34,140 bases of DNA from Mycolicibacterium porcinum (GCA_001942045.1 MSTD01000027.1:47091-81230); one strand, 5' to 3'. Shown: positions 24,393-32,555, counted from the first letter of the stretch. Numbers and translations are program-made. Notes: a model not told the origin generated them from the letters alone.

Positions 24393-25639
24393 TCAACACA
24401 CTCGCGGATTTCGTGGTCGGCGTGGTCCGGGCCGGTTACCGGCGTCGCGCCTGGCTCTCGGCCGGCGCGCTGGTGATGACGTTGGTCGTGGCCGGCGCCT
24501 ACCTGATGATCGGGGCACTGCGGGTCAAGCCGTTCGACTCCAGCTACCGCATCACCATCGAGTTGCCGGAATCGGCCGGCCTGCTGCCCAACCAGGACGT
24601 CACGTTGCGCGGCGTGCGGGTCGGGAAGGTGGAACGACTCAACATCACCCCCACCGGAGTTCAGGCGGTGGTGAACGTGAATTCGGCAGTGCCGATTCCG
24701 AAGTCCAGCGATGTGCGGGTGTCCGGGCTGTCGCCGGCCGGTGAGCAGTACATCGACTTCGCGGCGAACTCGGCGGACGGCCCGTTCCTCACCGACGGCA
24801 GCGTGATCGGCCTGGGCAAGGCCACCGTACCGGTGAGCCTGGCCCAGCTGCTGGCCGACGCCGACGGCGCTCTGGCACAGGTCGATACCGACAAGCTCGA
24901 GGTGATCCGCAAGGAACTGAGCATGTCGCAGGCTGGTCCGGGCAAGCTTCGCGACGTCATCGACGGCGGCACATTCCTTCTCTCCACCCTGGATTCGGTG
25001 CTGCCGGAGACGGTGAGCGTGCTGCGCAACAGCCGTGTGGTGTTCAACCTGATGTCAGAGAAGAACGCAGGCGTCGCGGTGGCGTCGGACAATCTCGACT
25101 CGACATTCGACGGGATCAACAAGATGCGTGAGGGCTTCCGGCGCCTCACCAATCAGACCCCGGGAGCGCTGAACTCCGTCGACAACCTGTTCGCCGACAA
25201 CTCCGACACCATGGTGCAGCTGCTCGGAAGCCTCGCGAGCACTTCGCAATTGCTTTACCTGCGGGTGCCTGCCCTGAATGCGCTCTTCCCGAACTACCGC
25301 ACCTCGGTGCTCGACGCGCTGGGCAGCGTCATGCATGACAACGGGCTGTGGACCACCGCCGACATCTACCCGCGGTACAGCTGCGACTATGGGACACCGC
25401 GCCGGCCACCGGCAGCGGCCGATTACCCGGAGCCCTACATGTACACCTATTGTCGGGACGATCATCCGGGCGTCCTGGTGCGTGGCGCCAAGAACGCGCC
25501 GCGGCCGGCAGATGACGACACGGCGGGCCCGCCGCCCGGCGCTGATCTCGGCCGTACCACCGACCCGACACCCAGGGGGCGCTACACCATTCCGACGCCC
25601 TACGGCGGTCCGACCCTGCCGATCGAACCGCCCCGCTAA
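24389..25639 (+). CDS. mceF: MCE-family protein MceF
   Basis: 416 aa. N-terminal membrane helix (LSAGALVMTLVVAGAYLMIGAL), MCE domain (SAGLLPNQDVTLRGVRVGKVERLNI; VRVSGLSPAGEQYIDFAAN), helical body, and a C-terminal region with ADIYPRYSCDYGTPRRPP and YMYTYCRDDHPGVLVRGAKNAPRP. MceF is the last of the six core subunits. It is followed after 24-30 bp by the mce-associated genes. Confidence 0.93.
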   Translation: MINTLADFVVGVVRAGYRRRAWLSAGALVMTLVVAGAYLMIGALRVKPFDSSYRITIELPESAGLLPNQDVTLRGVRVGKVERLNITPTGVQAVVNVNSAVPIPKSSDVRVSGLSPAGEQYIDFAANSADGPFLTDGSVIGLGKATVPVSLAQLLADADGALAQVDTDKLEVIRKELSMSQAGPGKLRDVIDGGTFLLSTLDSVLPETVSVLRNSRVVFNLMSEKNAGVAVASDNLDSTFDGINKMREGFRRLTNQTPGALNSVDNLFADNSDTMVQLLGSLASTSQLLYLRVPALNALFPNYRTSVLDALGSVMHDNGLWTTADIYPRYSCDYGTPRRPPAAADYPEPYMYTYCRDDHPGVLVRGAKNAPRPADDDTAGPPPGADLGRTTDPTPRGRYTIPTPYGGPTLPIEPPR

Positions 25640-25669
25640 ACCACCCAACCTCACCAAAAGGAGATGACG

Positions 25670-26350
25670 GTGACCGTGACTGCTGACAAGCGCACAGACG
25701 ACGAGAAGGCCGAAACCGTCGACGACGCCATCGGTATCGAAGAGCCGGCCGACGAGATCGTCGAGACCGAAGCGGAGCCGACTGAGGACAAGGCCGAATC
25801 CGAGGCCGACGAGACAGAGGCCGACGAGGCCGAGGCAGAAGAGGAGACAGATCCCCAGACCGTCAAGCCGGGCTGGCGCCGCCGGGTGCTCGTGGGTGCA
25901 CTGGTCGCGGTATTCCTTGCCGCGCTGGCACTTTCGGGCTTCCTCGGCTGGAAGACATGGCAGGCCCAGCAGGTGGCGCAGGCCGGGAAGCAGGCCCAGG
26001 ACGCCGCCGTGAGCTACGCACAGATCTTGACCAGCATCGATTCCAACAAGGTCGACGAGAACTTCAACCAGGTGCTGGCCGGTGCGACCGGCGAGTTCAA
26101 GGACATGTACTCGCAGTCGAGCATGCAGCTGCGGCAGCTGCTCATCGACAACAAGGCCTCGGCGCACGGCGTGGTGGTGGAGTCGGCCGTTCAGTCGGCG
26201 AGCAAGGACAAGGTCGTGGTGTTGCTGTTCGTCGACCAGTCGGTGTCCAACACCACCGTTCCCGACCCGCGGATCGACCGCAGCCGCATCAAGATGACGA
26301 TGGAAAAGGTCGACGGGCAATGGCGCGCAAGCAAAGTGGAACTCGCCTGA
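25670..26350 (+). CDS. Mce-associated membrane protein (Mam type)
   Basis: 226 aa from the GTG at 25670. I prefer it to the ATG at 25664 because AGGAG (25659-25663) abuts that ATG with no spacer but lies 6 nt from the GTG. A very acidic, Glu/Asp/Ala-rich cytosolic N-terminus of about 60 residues (EADETEADEAEAEEETD and similar) precedes one membrane helix (about 73-95, RVLVGALVAVFLAALALSGFLGW) and a periplasmic domain of about 130 residues, ending RIKMTMEKVDGQWRASKVELA. This is the layout of the Mam proteins that follow mceF in mycobacterial mce operons; they are thought to stabilise the Mce complex or couple it to other envelope parts. Confidence 0.85.
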   Translation: MTVTADKRTDDEKAETVDDAIGIEEPADEIVETEAEPTEDKAESEADETEADEAEAEEETDPQTVKPGWRRRVLVGALVAVFLAALALSGFLGWKTWQAQQVAQAGKQAQDAAVSYAQILTSIDSNKVDENFNQVLAGATGEFKDMYSQSSMQLRQLLIDNKASAHGVVVESAVQSASKDKVVVLLFVDQSVSNTTVPDPRIDRSRIKMTMEKVDGQWRASKVELA

Positions 26351-26361
26351 GCGGGCCCGTG

Positions 26362-27165
26362 ATGCGTATCGGCAAGTTGATCGGCACCGCGGCCCTGGTT
26401 GCGAGTTCTCTGGTGATCACGGCCCCGTCCGCCGCGGCGTCGGCGGCATCGTTCTGCGACGAACTGGCCGGACAGTGGGACGGGCAGTCCTGCCATACGT
26501 CGGTGACCTCGGACCGAAACGCGGTTCGTGACATCAAGATGGCGCTGCCCGGCGATCTGGTGGAAAACCCGGTCATCCGGCAGTACCTGACCAACCTGAT
26601 GAACAACTGGCGCAACGCCGCGCAGAAGATGGCTCATGACAGCTTCGGTGAGGAGCAGTTCGAGATCTTCCAGCACGGCGACGCGACGACGGCCGTCTTC
26701 CATGAGATGTACTCCGGGACGGTAGGGACTGACGCCCTGTCGCACCCGAACGCGCCGATCGTCAGCGACGCCTACCGCACCTTCACGTTCGCGGGTGGGC
26801 GGCAGGTGCAGCTGGCCGACCTGTTCAAACCGGGTGTCGACCACCGGGCCGAAATCCCGCGCCTGGGGGAGCCGTTCATCGTGGCCGCACTCGATGCCGC
26901 CCCGCCGCCGCACCAGCCCGGCACCTATCCATTCACGCCGGACCGCTGGACCCCGGACAAGGTGTACTCGGGCGGCTACAAGGCCTGGGCGCTGACGCCG
27001 GACGAGTTGATCCTCTACATGCCGGACTACCCGGTCGGTCGCGATTCCCCGGTCGATTTCACGCCGGGCCGGATGCAGTGGTCGATGGACGGCGGGACCG
27101 TGCAGGCGCACATTCCCCTCTCTGCGCTGGCCCCGGTGCTGCAGCCACAGTTCGGCGGAGCCTGA
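26362..27165 (+). CDS. Exported protein of the MPT64/RsiV (DUF3298) type, last gene of the mce operon
   Basis: 267 aa from the ATG at 26362. A GTG at 26359 or an ATG at 26320 inside the preceding gene are alternative starts; the signal peptide (RIGKLIGTAALVASSLVITAPSAAASA) fits 26362 best. The mature start SFCDELAGQWDGQSCHTSVTS resembles MPT64 (YCEELKGTDTGQACQ). The later part (FTFAGGRQVQLADLFKPGVD and DELILYMPDYPVG, then VHIPLSALAP-like HIPLSALAPVL) has the RsiV/DUF3298 pattern. Two cysteines (CDEL and QSC) probably form a disulfide. It begins 11 bp after the mam gene, so it is probably co-transcribed. Role unknown; the placement suggests a link to the Mce envelope complex. Confidence 0.75.
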   Translation: MRIGKLIGTAALVASSLVITAPSAAASAASFCDELAGQWDGQSCHTSVTSDRNAVRDIKMALPGDLVENPVIRQYLTNLMNNWRNAAQKMAHDSFGEEQFEIFQHGDATTAVFHEMYSGTVGTDALSHPNAPIVSDAYRTFTFAGGRQVQLADLFKPGVDHRAEIPRLGEPFIVAALDAAPPPHQPGTYPFTPDRWTPDKVYSGGYKAWALTPDELILYMPDYPVGRDSPVDFTPGRMQWSMDGGTVQAHIPLSALAPVLQPQFGGA

Positions 27166-27277
27166 TCGCGGGCACTGAGTCTTTCGATTCTTCGCGAGGC
27201 TAAAGGGTTACCCAGCCCGAGTTTGTTGCCACCATGAGCCGCACCGATCAGTGCGACACCATGGGGGAACGACGGCG

Positions 27278-28336
27278 ATGCGCCTATTCAGTTCAGTACT
27301 CGCGATGCTCAGCGCACTCGTGCTGGTACTGACCGCGTGTGGCTCGTCCGGCGGGTCGGCGCGCACCGAAGACGGCAAGACCGTGGTGCGGTATCAGGGC
27401 TGGGCTGGTGAGGTGGAGTTTCAGGAACTGGCCGAGGCACTCGGCTACTACCAGAAGATCAAGCTCGAGTGGGTGGGCAACACCACCAGCGGGCCGCAGG
27501 ACATCCAGTCCGTGGCCACCGGCGACATCGACGTGGGTTCGGCGTTCAACGGCGCGGTGGTCAAACTCAACGCCGCCGGCGCGCCGATCACCTCGGTGCT
27601 CAGCTCCTACGGAGCCGACGAGGGCGAATACACCGGCTATTTCGTGTTGGAGGACAGCCCGATCCACTCGGCCCGTGACCTGATCGGCAAGAAGGTCGGG
27701 ATGAACACCCTGGGCGCCCACCATGAGTTCCTCACCCGGGAGTGGTTGGCGCAGCAGGGATTGACGAATGACGAGATCAAGACCGTCACCCTCACCGTGG
27801 TGCCCCCGGTGAACACCGAGCAGGCGCTGCGCGAGAAGCAGATCGACGTCGCGGCCCTCAACACCATCTGGCGGGAGACAGCCGCCGAGCGCGGCGGGAT
27901 CCGGCCGTTGTTCACCGACAAGTCGTTGTTCGGGGCGTTCAGCTACGGGACTTACGTGGTCCGTGACGACTTCGTGGCCAAGAACCGGGATGCGGTGGCC
28001 GATTTCGTGCAAGGCACGGCGCGGGCCATTCGCTGGGCCCAGGTGACGCCGCGAGCTGAGGTGGTGGCCAAGTTCGAGGAGATCATCAACAAACGCAAAC
28101 GCAACGAGGACACCAAGACCATCCAATACTGGCGCAGCTCCGGGGTTCCGGTGCCCGGCGCGGTGATCGCCGAGCGCGAACTGCAGACCTGGATCGACTG
28201 GCTCGTGCGCAACGGTGAGCTCGAGAAGGGGCAACTCAAGGCCAAGGACCTCTACACCAACGAGTTCAACCCCTACTCCAACGGCACCTATCCCGACGGT
28301 GCCGGCCCCGACGGGAAAGTGTTGGCGCACAAGTGA
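27278..28336 (+). CDS. Substrate-binding lipoprotein of an SsuA/TauA-type ABC importer
   Basis: 352 aa from the ATG at 27278, after GGGGGAA; a longer frame from 27251 is less likely. Lipobox L18-T-A-C21, so a membrane-anchored lipoprotein. The body is the NMT1/SsuA periplasmic-binding type: GYYQKIKLEWVGNTTSGPQDIQSVATGDIDVGSAFNGAVVKL, then GMNTLGAHHEFLTREWLAQQGL and VNTEQALREKQIDVAALN. Such proteins bind sulfonates, taurine, nitrate or similar small anions or heterocycles. The next gene starts inside its stop (GTGA) and encodes the ATPase. The monooxygenase at the end of the operon favours an organosulfur or aromatic/chelate substrate. Confidence 0.87.
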   Translation: MRLFSSVLAMLSALVLVLTACGSSGGSARTEDGKTVVRYQGWAGEVEFQELAEALGYYQKIKLEWVGNTTSGPQDIQSVATGDIDVGSAFNGAVVKLNAAGAPITSVLSSYGADEGEYTGYFVLEDSPIHSARDLIGKKVGMNTLGAHHEFLTREWLAQQGLTNDEIKTVTLTVVPPVNTEQALREKQIDVAALNTIWRETAAERGGIRPLFTDKSLFGAFSYGTYVVRDDFVAKNRDAVADFVQGTARAIRWAQVTPRAEVVAKFEEIINKRKRNEDTKTIQYWRSSGVPVPGAVIAERELQTWIDWLVRNGELEKGQLKAKDLYTNEFNPYSNGTYPDGAGPDGKVLAHK

Positions 28337-29136
28337 GTAACCAAGCCAAGCTGAGCCTGCGGCGTGTCACCAAGCAGTTCCCGATCCGCGGTGAGAAGTC
28401 CAGTTTCACGGCAAATCGGGACATCAGCATCGATGTCACGGCCGGCGAGTTCCTGGTGCTGGTCGGGCCGAGCGGGTGCGGCAAGTCGACCCTGCTGGAC
28501 CTGCTCGGCGGGCTGACTCAACCGACGTCGGGGGAGATCCTGCTCGACGGCAAGCCCATCACCGGCCCCGGCCTGGATCGGGGCATCGTCTTCCAGCAGT
28601 ACGCGCTGCTGCCGTGGCGCACGGCCCGCAAAAACATCGAATTCGGTCTGGAGGCAAAGGGGTTGCCCGCGGCCGAGCGACGGCGGCGGGCCGAGGAGTA
28701 CCTCGAGCTGGTGGGGCTGCAGGGCTTCGCCGACCGCTACCCGCATGAGCTGTCCGGTGGAATGAAGCAGCGCGTCGCGATCGCCCGCAGCCTCGCGTTC
28801 GATCCCGAGGTGCTGCTGATGGATGAGCCGTTCGCCGCGCTGGATGCCCAAACTCGCGAATCGCTGCAGGACGAGCTGCTGAGGATCTGGCAGGCCACCG
28901 GCAAGACCATCGTGTTCATCACCCACGGCATCGATGAGGCGCTGTACCTCGGTCAGCGGGTCGCCGTGCTGACGTCGCGGCCGGGCCGGATCAAGAACAT
29001 CGTCGACGTCGACATCGACCGCAGTACCGACGACATCCGCTCCAGCGAGGGCTTCCGGGCGCAACGCCACCACATCTGGTCGCTTCTGCACGACGAGGTG
29101 GAACGCGCCCGGTCCGAAGAGGTTCAACATGTCTAG
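28333..29136 (+). CDS. ABC transporter ATPase (SsuB/TauB type)
   Basis: 267 aa, GTG start overlapping the SBP stop. Walker A GPSGCGKST (residues 45-53), Q-loop FQQYALLPWRTARKN, signature LSGGMKQRVAIARSLA (from L140), Walker B LLMDEPFAALD (D164, E165), H-loop ITHGIDEALYLGQ. It has the full architecture of nitrate/sulfonate/taurine importer ATPases. It powers the permease encoded next (8-bp overlap). Confidence 0.93.
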   Translation: MSNQAKLSLRRVTKQFPIRGEKSSFTANRDISIDVTAGEFLVLVGPSGCGKSTLLDLLGGLTQPTSGEILLDGKPITGPGLDRGIVFQQYALLPWRTARKNIEFGLEAKGLPAAERRRRAEEYLELVGLQGFADRYPHELSGGMKQRVAIARSLAFDPEVLLMDEPFAALDAQTRESLQDELLRIWQATGKTIVFITHGIDEALYLGQRVAVLTSRPGRIKNIVDVDIDRSTDDIRSSEGFRAQRHHIWSLLHDEVERARSEEVQHV

Positions 29137-29977
29137 GGCCATCGCGGTGGCCCCCGTCGAGTCTCACGTCGAGACACCGGTCGAGGTGCCGACGGCGCGG
29201 GGCGCCGATCGCCGCCTGCAGACCCTGGCGTGGCGGCTGGTGCGCCCGACGGTCGTCGTCGCCGCATTCCTGGTGCTGTGGGAGGCGGCCCCCCGGATCG
29301 GACTGGTGGACAAGGTCTTCCTGCCGCCGTTCTCCGAAGTGGTCAGTGCCTGGTTCACCCTGTTGAACAACGGCCAACTGGCCGAGCACGTTTCGGCCAG
29401 CCTGTCACGTGCGCTGACCGGGCTGGCCATCGCGATCCTGGTCAGCATCCCGCTGGGCGTGGCGATCGCCTGGTACCGGCCGGTGGCCGAGTTCCTCAAC
29501 CCGATCTTGGAGCTGTTCCGCAACACGGCTGCTCTCGCACTGCTGCCGGTGTTCATCCTGATCCTGGGGATCGGGGAGACGTCCAAGGTGGCGCTGGTGA
29601 TCTACGCGGCGTCCTTCCCGATCCTGCTCAACACCATCTCCGGAGTTCGCTCGGTGGATCCGCTGCTGATCAAATCGGCTCGCTCACTGGGGCTTTCCCC
29701 GATCCGGCTGTTCCAGAAGGTGATTCTGCCCGCGGCGGTACCGACGATCTTCACCGGTCTTCGGATGGCGGCGGCATCGTCGATCCTGGTGCTGATCGCC
29801 GCCGAGATGGTCGGTGCGAAAGCCGGATTGGGCTATCTGATCACCGCGTCGCAGCTCAACTTCCAGATCCCCAACATGTACGCAGGCATCGTCACGATCG
29901 CTCTGGTGGGCGTCATCTTCAACGGCATCGTGGTGGCCATCGAAGGGCGCTTGTCGGGCTGGCGCGCCACCACCTAG
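29129..29977 (+). CDS. ABC transporter permease (SsuC/TauC type)
   Basis: 282 aa. About six membrane helices. The typical BPD_transp_1 region RSLGLSPIRLFQKVILPAAVPTIFTGLRMAAASSILVLIAAEMVGAKAGLGYLI includes the EAA-like coupling loop. Completes the importer formed with the two upstream genes. The stop (TAG at 29975-29977) lies 12 bp before the monooxygenase start. Confidence 0.92.
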   Translation: MSRAIAVAPVESHVETPVEVPTARGADRRLQTLAWRLVRPTVVVAAFLVLWEAAPRIGLVDKVFLPPFSEVVSAWFTLLNNGQLAEHVSASLSRALTGLAIAILVSIPLGVAIAWYRPVAEFLNPILELFRNTAALALLPVFILILGIGETSKVALVIYAASFPILLNTISGVRSVDPLLIKSARSLGLSPIRLFQKVILPAAVPTIFTGLRMAAASSILVLIAAEMVGAKAGLGYLITASQLNFQIPNMYAGIVTIALVGVIFNGIVVAIEGRLSGWRATT

Positions 29978-29989
29978 GAAAGGGAACCA

Positions 29990-31327
29990 TTGCCACGCCA
30001 ACTGCATCTCAACGCATTCCTGATGGGTGTCGGCCACCACGAAGCAGCGTGGCGCCATGAGCGCACCGACGTGCGAAATCTCACCGATGTCAAACACTTC
30101 CAGCGGCTGGCCCAGCTGGCGGAACGCGGCAAACTGGACTCGGTGTTCTTCGCCGACGGGCTGGCCGTGGGGCCGCGGGTGAAGCACAACACCCAGGCGA
30201 TCTTCGAACCGATCACGCTGCTGACCGCCATGGCGACCGTCACCGAGCGCGTCGGCCTCATCGCGACCGCGACCACCGGCTACATCGAGCCGTACACCCT
30301 GGCCCGCAACTTCGCCTCCCTCGATCACATCAGCGGGGGCCGCGCCGGGTGGAACATCGTCACTTCGGCGGGCGAGGACGAGGCCGCCAACTTCGGTGTC
30401 GAGGGCATCCCCGACCACGCCGGGCGCTATCGGAGGGCCACCGAATTCGTCGAGGTGGCAACCGCCTTGTGGGACAGCTGGGAAGACGACGCGCTGGTGC
30501 TCGACGAGGCCACCGGTATCTTCGCAGACCCAGACCGAGTACACCGGATCGACCACCAAGGCGAGCACTTCACCGTGCGGGGGCCGCTGAACACCCCGCG
30601 CTCGGTGCAGGGCCGGCCGCTGCTGGTGCAGGCCGGGTCCTCGGAGTCGGGCAAGGACTTCGCCGCTCGATACGCCGAGGCAATCTTCACCGCACAGCGC
30701 TCGGTGGCCGACGGCAAAGCCTTCTACCGTGACGTGAAGGCCCGCGCGGTGAAGTTCGGCCGCAGCGCCGACGAGGTCAAGATCCTGCCCGGCATCGTGC
30801 CGTTCATCGGCCCCACCCAGGAGGCCGCTGCAGAGCTGGAACAGCAGTTCACCGACCTGATCTCGCCCGAGTACTCGTTGCGTCAGCTGTCGCAGATGCT
30901 CGGGGCGGACCTGACCGCGCACGCGCTCGACGCGCCGTTGCCGCCACTGCCGCCCATCGAGCAGATCCAGGGCAACAAGAGCCGGTATCAGCTGGTGAAG
31001 GATCTGGCCAGCAGCGAGTCGCTGACGGTGCGGCAGCTGATCGCCAAACTCGGTGGCGGCCGCGGACACCGGACCTTCGCCGGTACCGCCGAACAGGTGG
31101 CCGACGACTTGGAGCTGTGGTTCACCGAGGGCGCCGCCGACGGTTTCAACATCATGCCGCCGTACCTGCCCGGTGGCCTCGAGGATTTCGTCGAGCAGGT
31201 GGTGCCGATCCTGCAGCGGCGCGGGCTGTTCCGCACCGACTACACCGCCACGACGCTGCGAGGGCACTACGGGTTGACGCACCGGCCCAGCCGGTTCACC
31301 GCGACCGCGGCTGAAACCAGCGCCTGA
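29990..31327 (+). CDS. FMN-dependent monooxygenase, NtaA/SnaA/DszA family
   Basis: 445 aa. TTG start at 29990 after AGGAAAGGGA, supported by the typical N-terminus PRQLHLNAFLMGVGHHEAAWR. It shows the family run: LDSVFFADGLAV, FEPITLLTAMATVTERVGLIATATTGYIEPYTLARNFASLDHISGGRAGWNIVTS, QGRPLLVQAGSSESGKDFAARYAEAIFTAQ and a C-terminal GTAEQVADDLELWFTEGAADGFNIMPPYLPGG. These luciferase-like flavin monooxygenases use reduced FMN from a separate reductase to oxidise C-S or C-N bonds in sulfonates, sulfones, dibenzothiophene or chelators. The ABC importer in the same operon presumably brings in the substrate. No flavin reductase gene is seen here. The substrate cannot be told from the sequence. Confidence 0.88.
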   Translation: MPRQLHLNAFLMGVGHHEAAWRHERTDVRNLTDVKHFQRLAQLAERGKLDSVFFADGLAVGPRVKHNTQAIFEPITLLTAMATVTERVGLIATATTGYIEPYTLARNFASLDHISGGRAGWNIVTSAGEDEAANFGVEGIPDHAGRYRRATEFVEVATALWDSWEDDALVLDEATGIFADPDRVHRIDHQGEHFTVRGPLNTPRSVQGRPLLVQAGSSESGKDFAARYAEAIFTAQRSVADGKAFYRDVKARAVKFGRSADEVKILPGIVPFIGPTQEAAAELEQQFTDLISPEYSLRQLSQMLGADLTAHALDAPLPPLPPIEQIQGNKSRYQLVKDLASSESLTVRQLIAKLGGGRGHRTFAGTAEQVADDLELWFTEGAADGFNIMPPYLPGGLEDFVEQVVPILQRRGLFRTDYTATTLRGHYGLTHRPSRFTATAAETSA

Positions 31328-31349
31328 GCGAGGTCTCTCGGCGCCGAGC

Positions 31350-31395
31350 GTGCGCTCAGATCGTGATTCCGACGTCAGACGCGATCTGAGCGCAC
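31350..31395. terminator. Hairpin between the monooxygenase and yajQ genes
   Basis: Perfect 14-bp arms GTGCGCTCAGATCG (31350-31363) and its complement (31382-31395), 18-nt loop, 22 bp after the monooxygenase stop and 16 bp before the end of yajQ. It sits between convergent genes and is preceded by GAGCGTGCG, like the hairpin at 8867. Probable bidirectional terminator; no U-run. Confidence 0.6.
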
Positions 31396-31411
31396 CGTCG
31401 ACGCACAAGCC

Positions 31412-31903
31412 CTAGCGGTAGTTGACGAACTGCAGCGCCACGTCCAGGTCCGAGCCCTTGAGCAACGCGATGACCGCCTGCAGATCGTCGCGCTTCTTCG
31501 AGCTGACCCGGATCTCGTCGCCCTGAATCTGCGCCTTCACGCCCTTGGGGCCTTCGTCGCGGATGATCTTGGTGATCTTCTTGGCCTGCTCGCTGCTGAT
31601 GCCCTGCTTGATGTCGCCGGTCACCCGGTAGGTCTTGCCGCTGGCCTGCGGTTCGCCGGCGTCGAAGGCCTTCATCGAGATGTCGCGGCGAACCAGTTTC
31701 TCCTTGAACACGTCGACCGCGGCCTTGACGCGCTCCTCGGTGGAGCTGACCAGTTCGATCGACTCCTCGCCCTTCCAGGCGATCGTGGTGTCGGTGCCGC
31801 GGAAGTCGAAGCGGGTGGACAGTTCCTTGGCCGCCTGGTTGAGCGCGTTGTCGACCTCCTGACGGTCGACCTTGCTGACGACGTCGAAGCTGGAATCCGC
31901 CAT
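31412..31903 (-). CDS. yajQ: YajQ-family protein
   Basis: 163 aa, the full family length, ATG at 31903 after a GAGGAGGGG Shine-Dalgarno. Starts [36 protein letters not shown], the typical YajQ/UPF0234 beginning. The charged C-terminal half includes [46 protein letters not shown]. YajQ proteins bind nucleotides, and some plant-pathogen members bind cyclic-di-GMP; the role in mycobacteria is unclear. Matches Rv0566c in the M. tuberculosis order, from which the Rv0565c-type monooxygenase is replaced here by the ABC/DszA-type operon. Confidence 0.93.
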   Translation of the reverse strand: MADSSFDVVSKVDRQEVDNALNQAAKELSTRFDFRGTDTTIAWKGEESIELVSSTEERVKAAVDVFKEKLVRRDISMKAFDAGEPQASGKTYRVTGDIKQGISSEQAKKITKIIRDEGPKGVKAQIQGDEIRVSSKKRDDLQAVIALLKGSDLDVALQFVNYR

Positions 31904-31933
31904 TGGACGCCCCTCCTCTTCCCTCGGTGAATG

Positions 31934-31985
31934 CTGCCGGTTTGTAGCTTAGGTACATCCTCGTCGTACCTTGCTGCCCGCACCA
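31934..31985 (+). repeat. Direct repeat, copy 1 (upstream of tRNA-Tyr)
   Basis: 52 bp starting CTGCCGGTTTGTAG. It matches the copy at 32356-32407 in 43 of 52 positions in direct orientation, exactly 422 bp apart. It keeps the same promoter-like words TTGTAG and TACCTT. Confidence 0.75.
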
Positions 31986-32355
31986 CACGCGGCCCGACGC
32001 GCCGCACGGTCACGGGTCAGACCTGAGGGGCCGGTCAACCTCTTCTTGCCCAGGGTCCGCACTGCGGACGCGGTGCGCTGCGGCCCGGCTTCGAGGGTCG
32101 CCCGATCGTCGGCGACGACCTGTTTGGCCACTTGCGGCAGGGCCGGCGAGCCACGTGCCGGACCCGCGAGCAGCCGCTCGTGCTCCTGCCGTCGAACCGC
32201 GCGGCATATCGGGGCTCGCTCCCATGGTGCCGACGTCTGGCGGCACGAAATAACGGCTGCGGAACCCGGGGCGCTGAGTACTGATCTGGTGCATTTGCGG
32301 CGGTCGGAGGCCGCGCCGGCGGCAGTGTCCGGCTGTGGCCCTCGTCGCAGATGTC

Positions 32356-32407
32356 CTGCCGGTTTGTAACTTGGGTAGGTCCTCGTTGTACCCTGCTATT
32401 CGCACCA
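32356..32407 (+). repeat. Direct repeat, copy 2, containing the likely tRNA-Tyr promoter
   Basis: 52 bp starting CTGCCGGTTTGTAA, ending 27 bp before the tRNA. It contains TTGTAA (32364-32369) and TACCCT (32389-32394), a -35/-10-like pair with a long 19-bp spacer; transcription would start near 32401. Confidence 0.65.
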
Positions 32408-32434
32408 AACCGGAAACGGGGCGGCGCGAAACCA

Positions 32435-32517
32435 GGCAGATTGCCCGAGCGGCCAATGGGAGCGGACTGTAAATCCGTCGGCTTACGCCTACGCAGGTTC
32501 GAATCCTGCATCTGCCA
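32435..32517 (+). tRNA. tRNA-Tyr(GTA)
   Basis: 83 nt. Acceptor stem GGCAGAT/ATCTGCC, D arm with GCCCGAGCGGCCAATGGGAGC, anticodon GTA at 32469-32471 (CTGTAAA loop), long variable arm typical of bacterial class II tRNA-Tyr, T arm with GGTTCGAATCC. Discriminator A at 32517; the CCA end is not encoded. It decodes UAU and UAC. Confidence 0.95.
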
Positions 32518-32524
32518 CCCAAGT

Positions 32525-32555
32525 CAGGCCCCCTTTCGAGGGGGCCTGTTTGGTT
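32525..32555 (+). terminator. Rho-independent terminator after tRNA-Tyr
   Basis: Perfect 9-bp stem CAGGCCCCC/GGGGGCCTG (32525-32548) with loop TTTCGA, followed by the T-rich TTTGGTTT. A textbook intrinsic terminator 7 bp after the tRNA. Confidence 0.8.

Larger units (their letters stand above)
31904..32434. other. 531-bp region between yajQ and tRNA-Tyr
   Basis: No recognised gene. It holds the yajQ leader, a 52-bp repeat copy (31934-31985), about 370 bp of GC-rich spacer, and the second repeat copy (32356-32407), which contains the likely tRNA promoter. A 60-codon minus ORF (GTG at 32131 to 31949, very basic, with GC-rich third positions) overlaps repeat copy 1 at its 3' end; it has no recognisable relatives and I leave it uncalled. 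Confidence 0.5.

Noticed and set aside
27166..27277. Possible riboswitch before the ABC importer operon
   Set aside because: I looked for a SAM-IV or S-box-like layout because of the likely sulfur link but found no matching conserved core; the leader is only about 110 nt.
29684..31408. 574-codon minus-strand open frame opposite the permease and monooxygenase genes
   Set aside because: Antisense shadow; the plus strand encodes recognisable permease and FMN monooxygenase proteins through the same interval.
31949..32131. 60-codon basic minus-strand ORF with GC-rich third positions
   Set aside because: GTG start without a clear ribosome-binding site, no recognisable family, and its 3' end lies in the duplicated 52-bp segment; not enough support for a gene.
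32035..32511. Minus-strand ORF starting MQDSNLRRRKPTDLQSAPIG
   Set aside because: A well-known spurious ORF that is simply the antisense of a tRNA gene.
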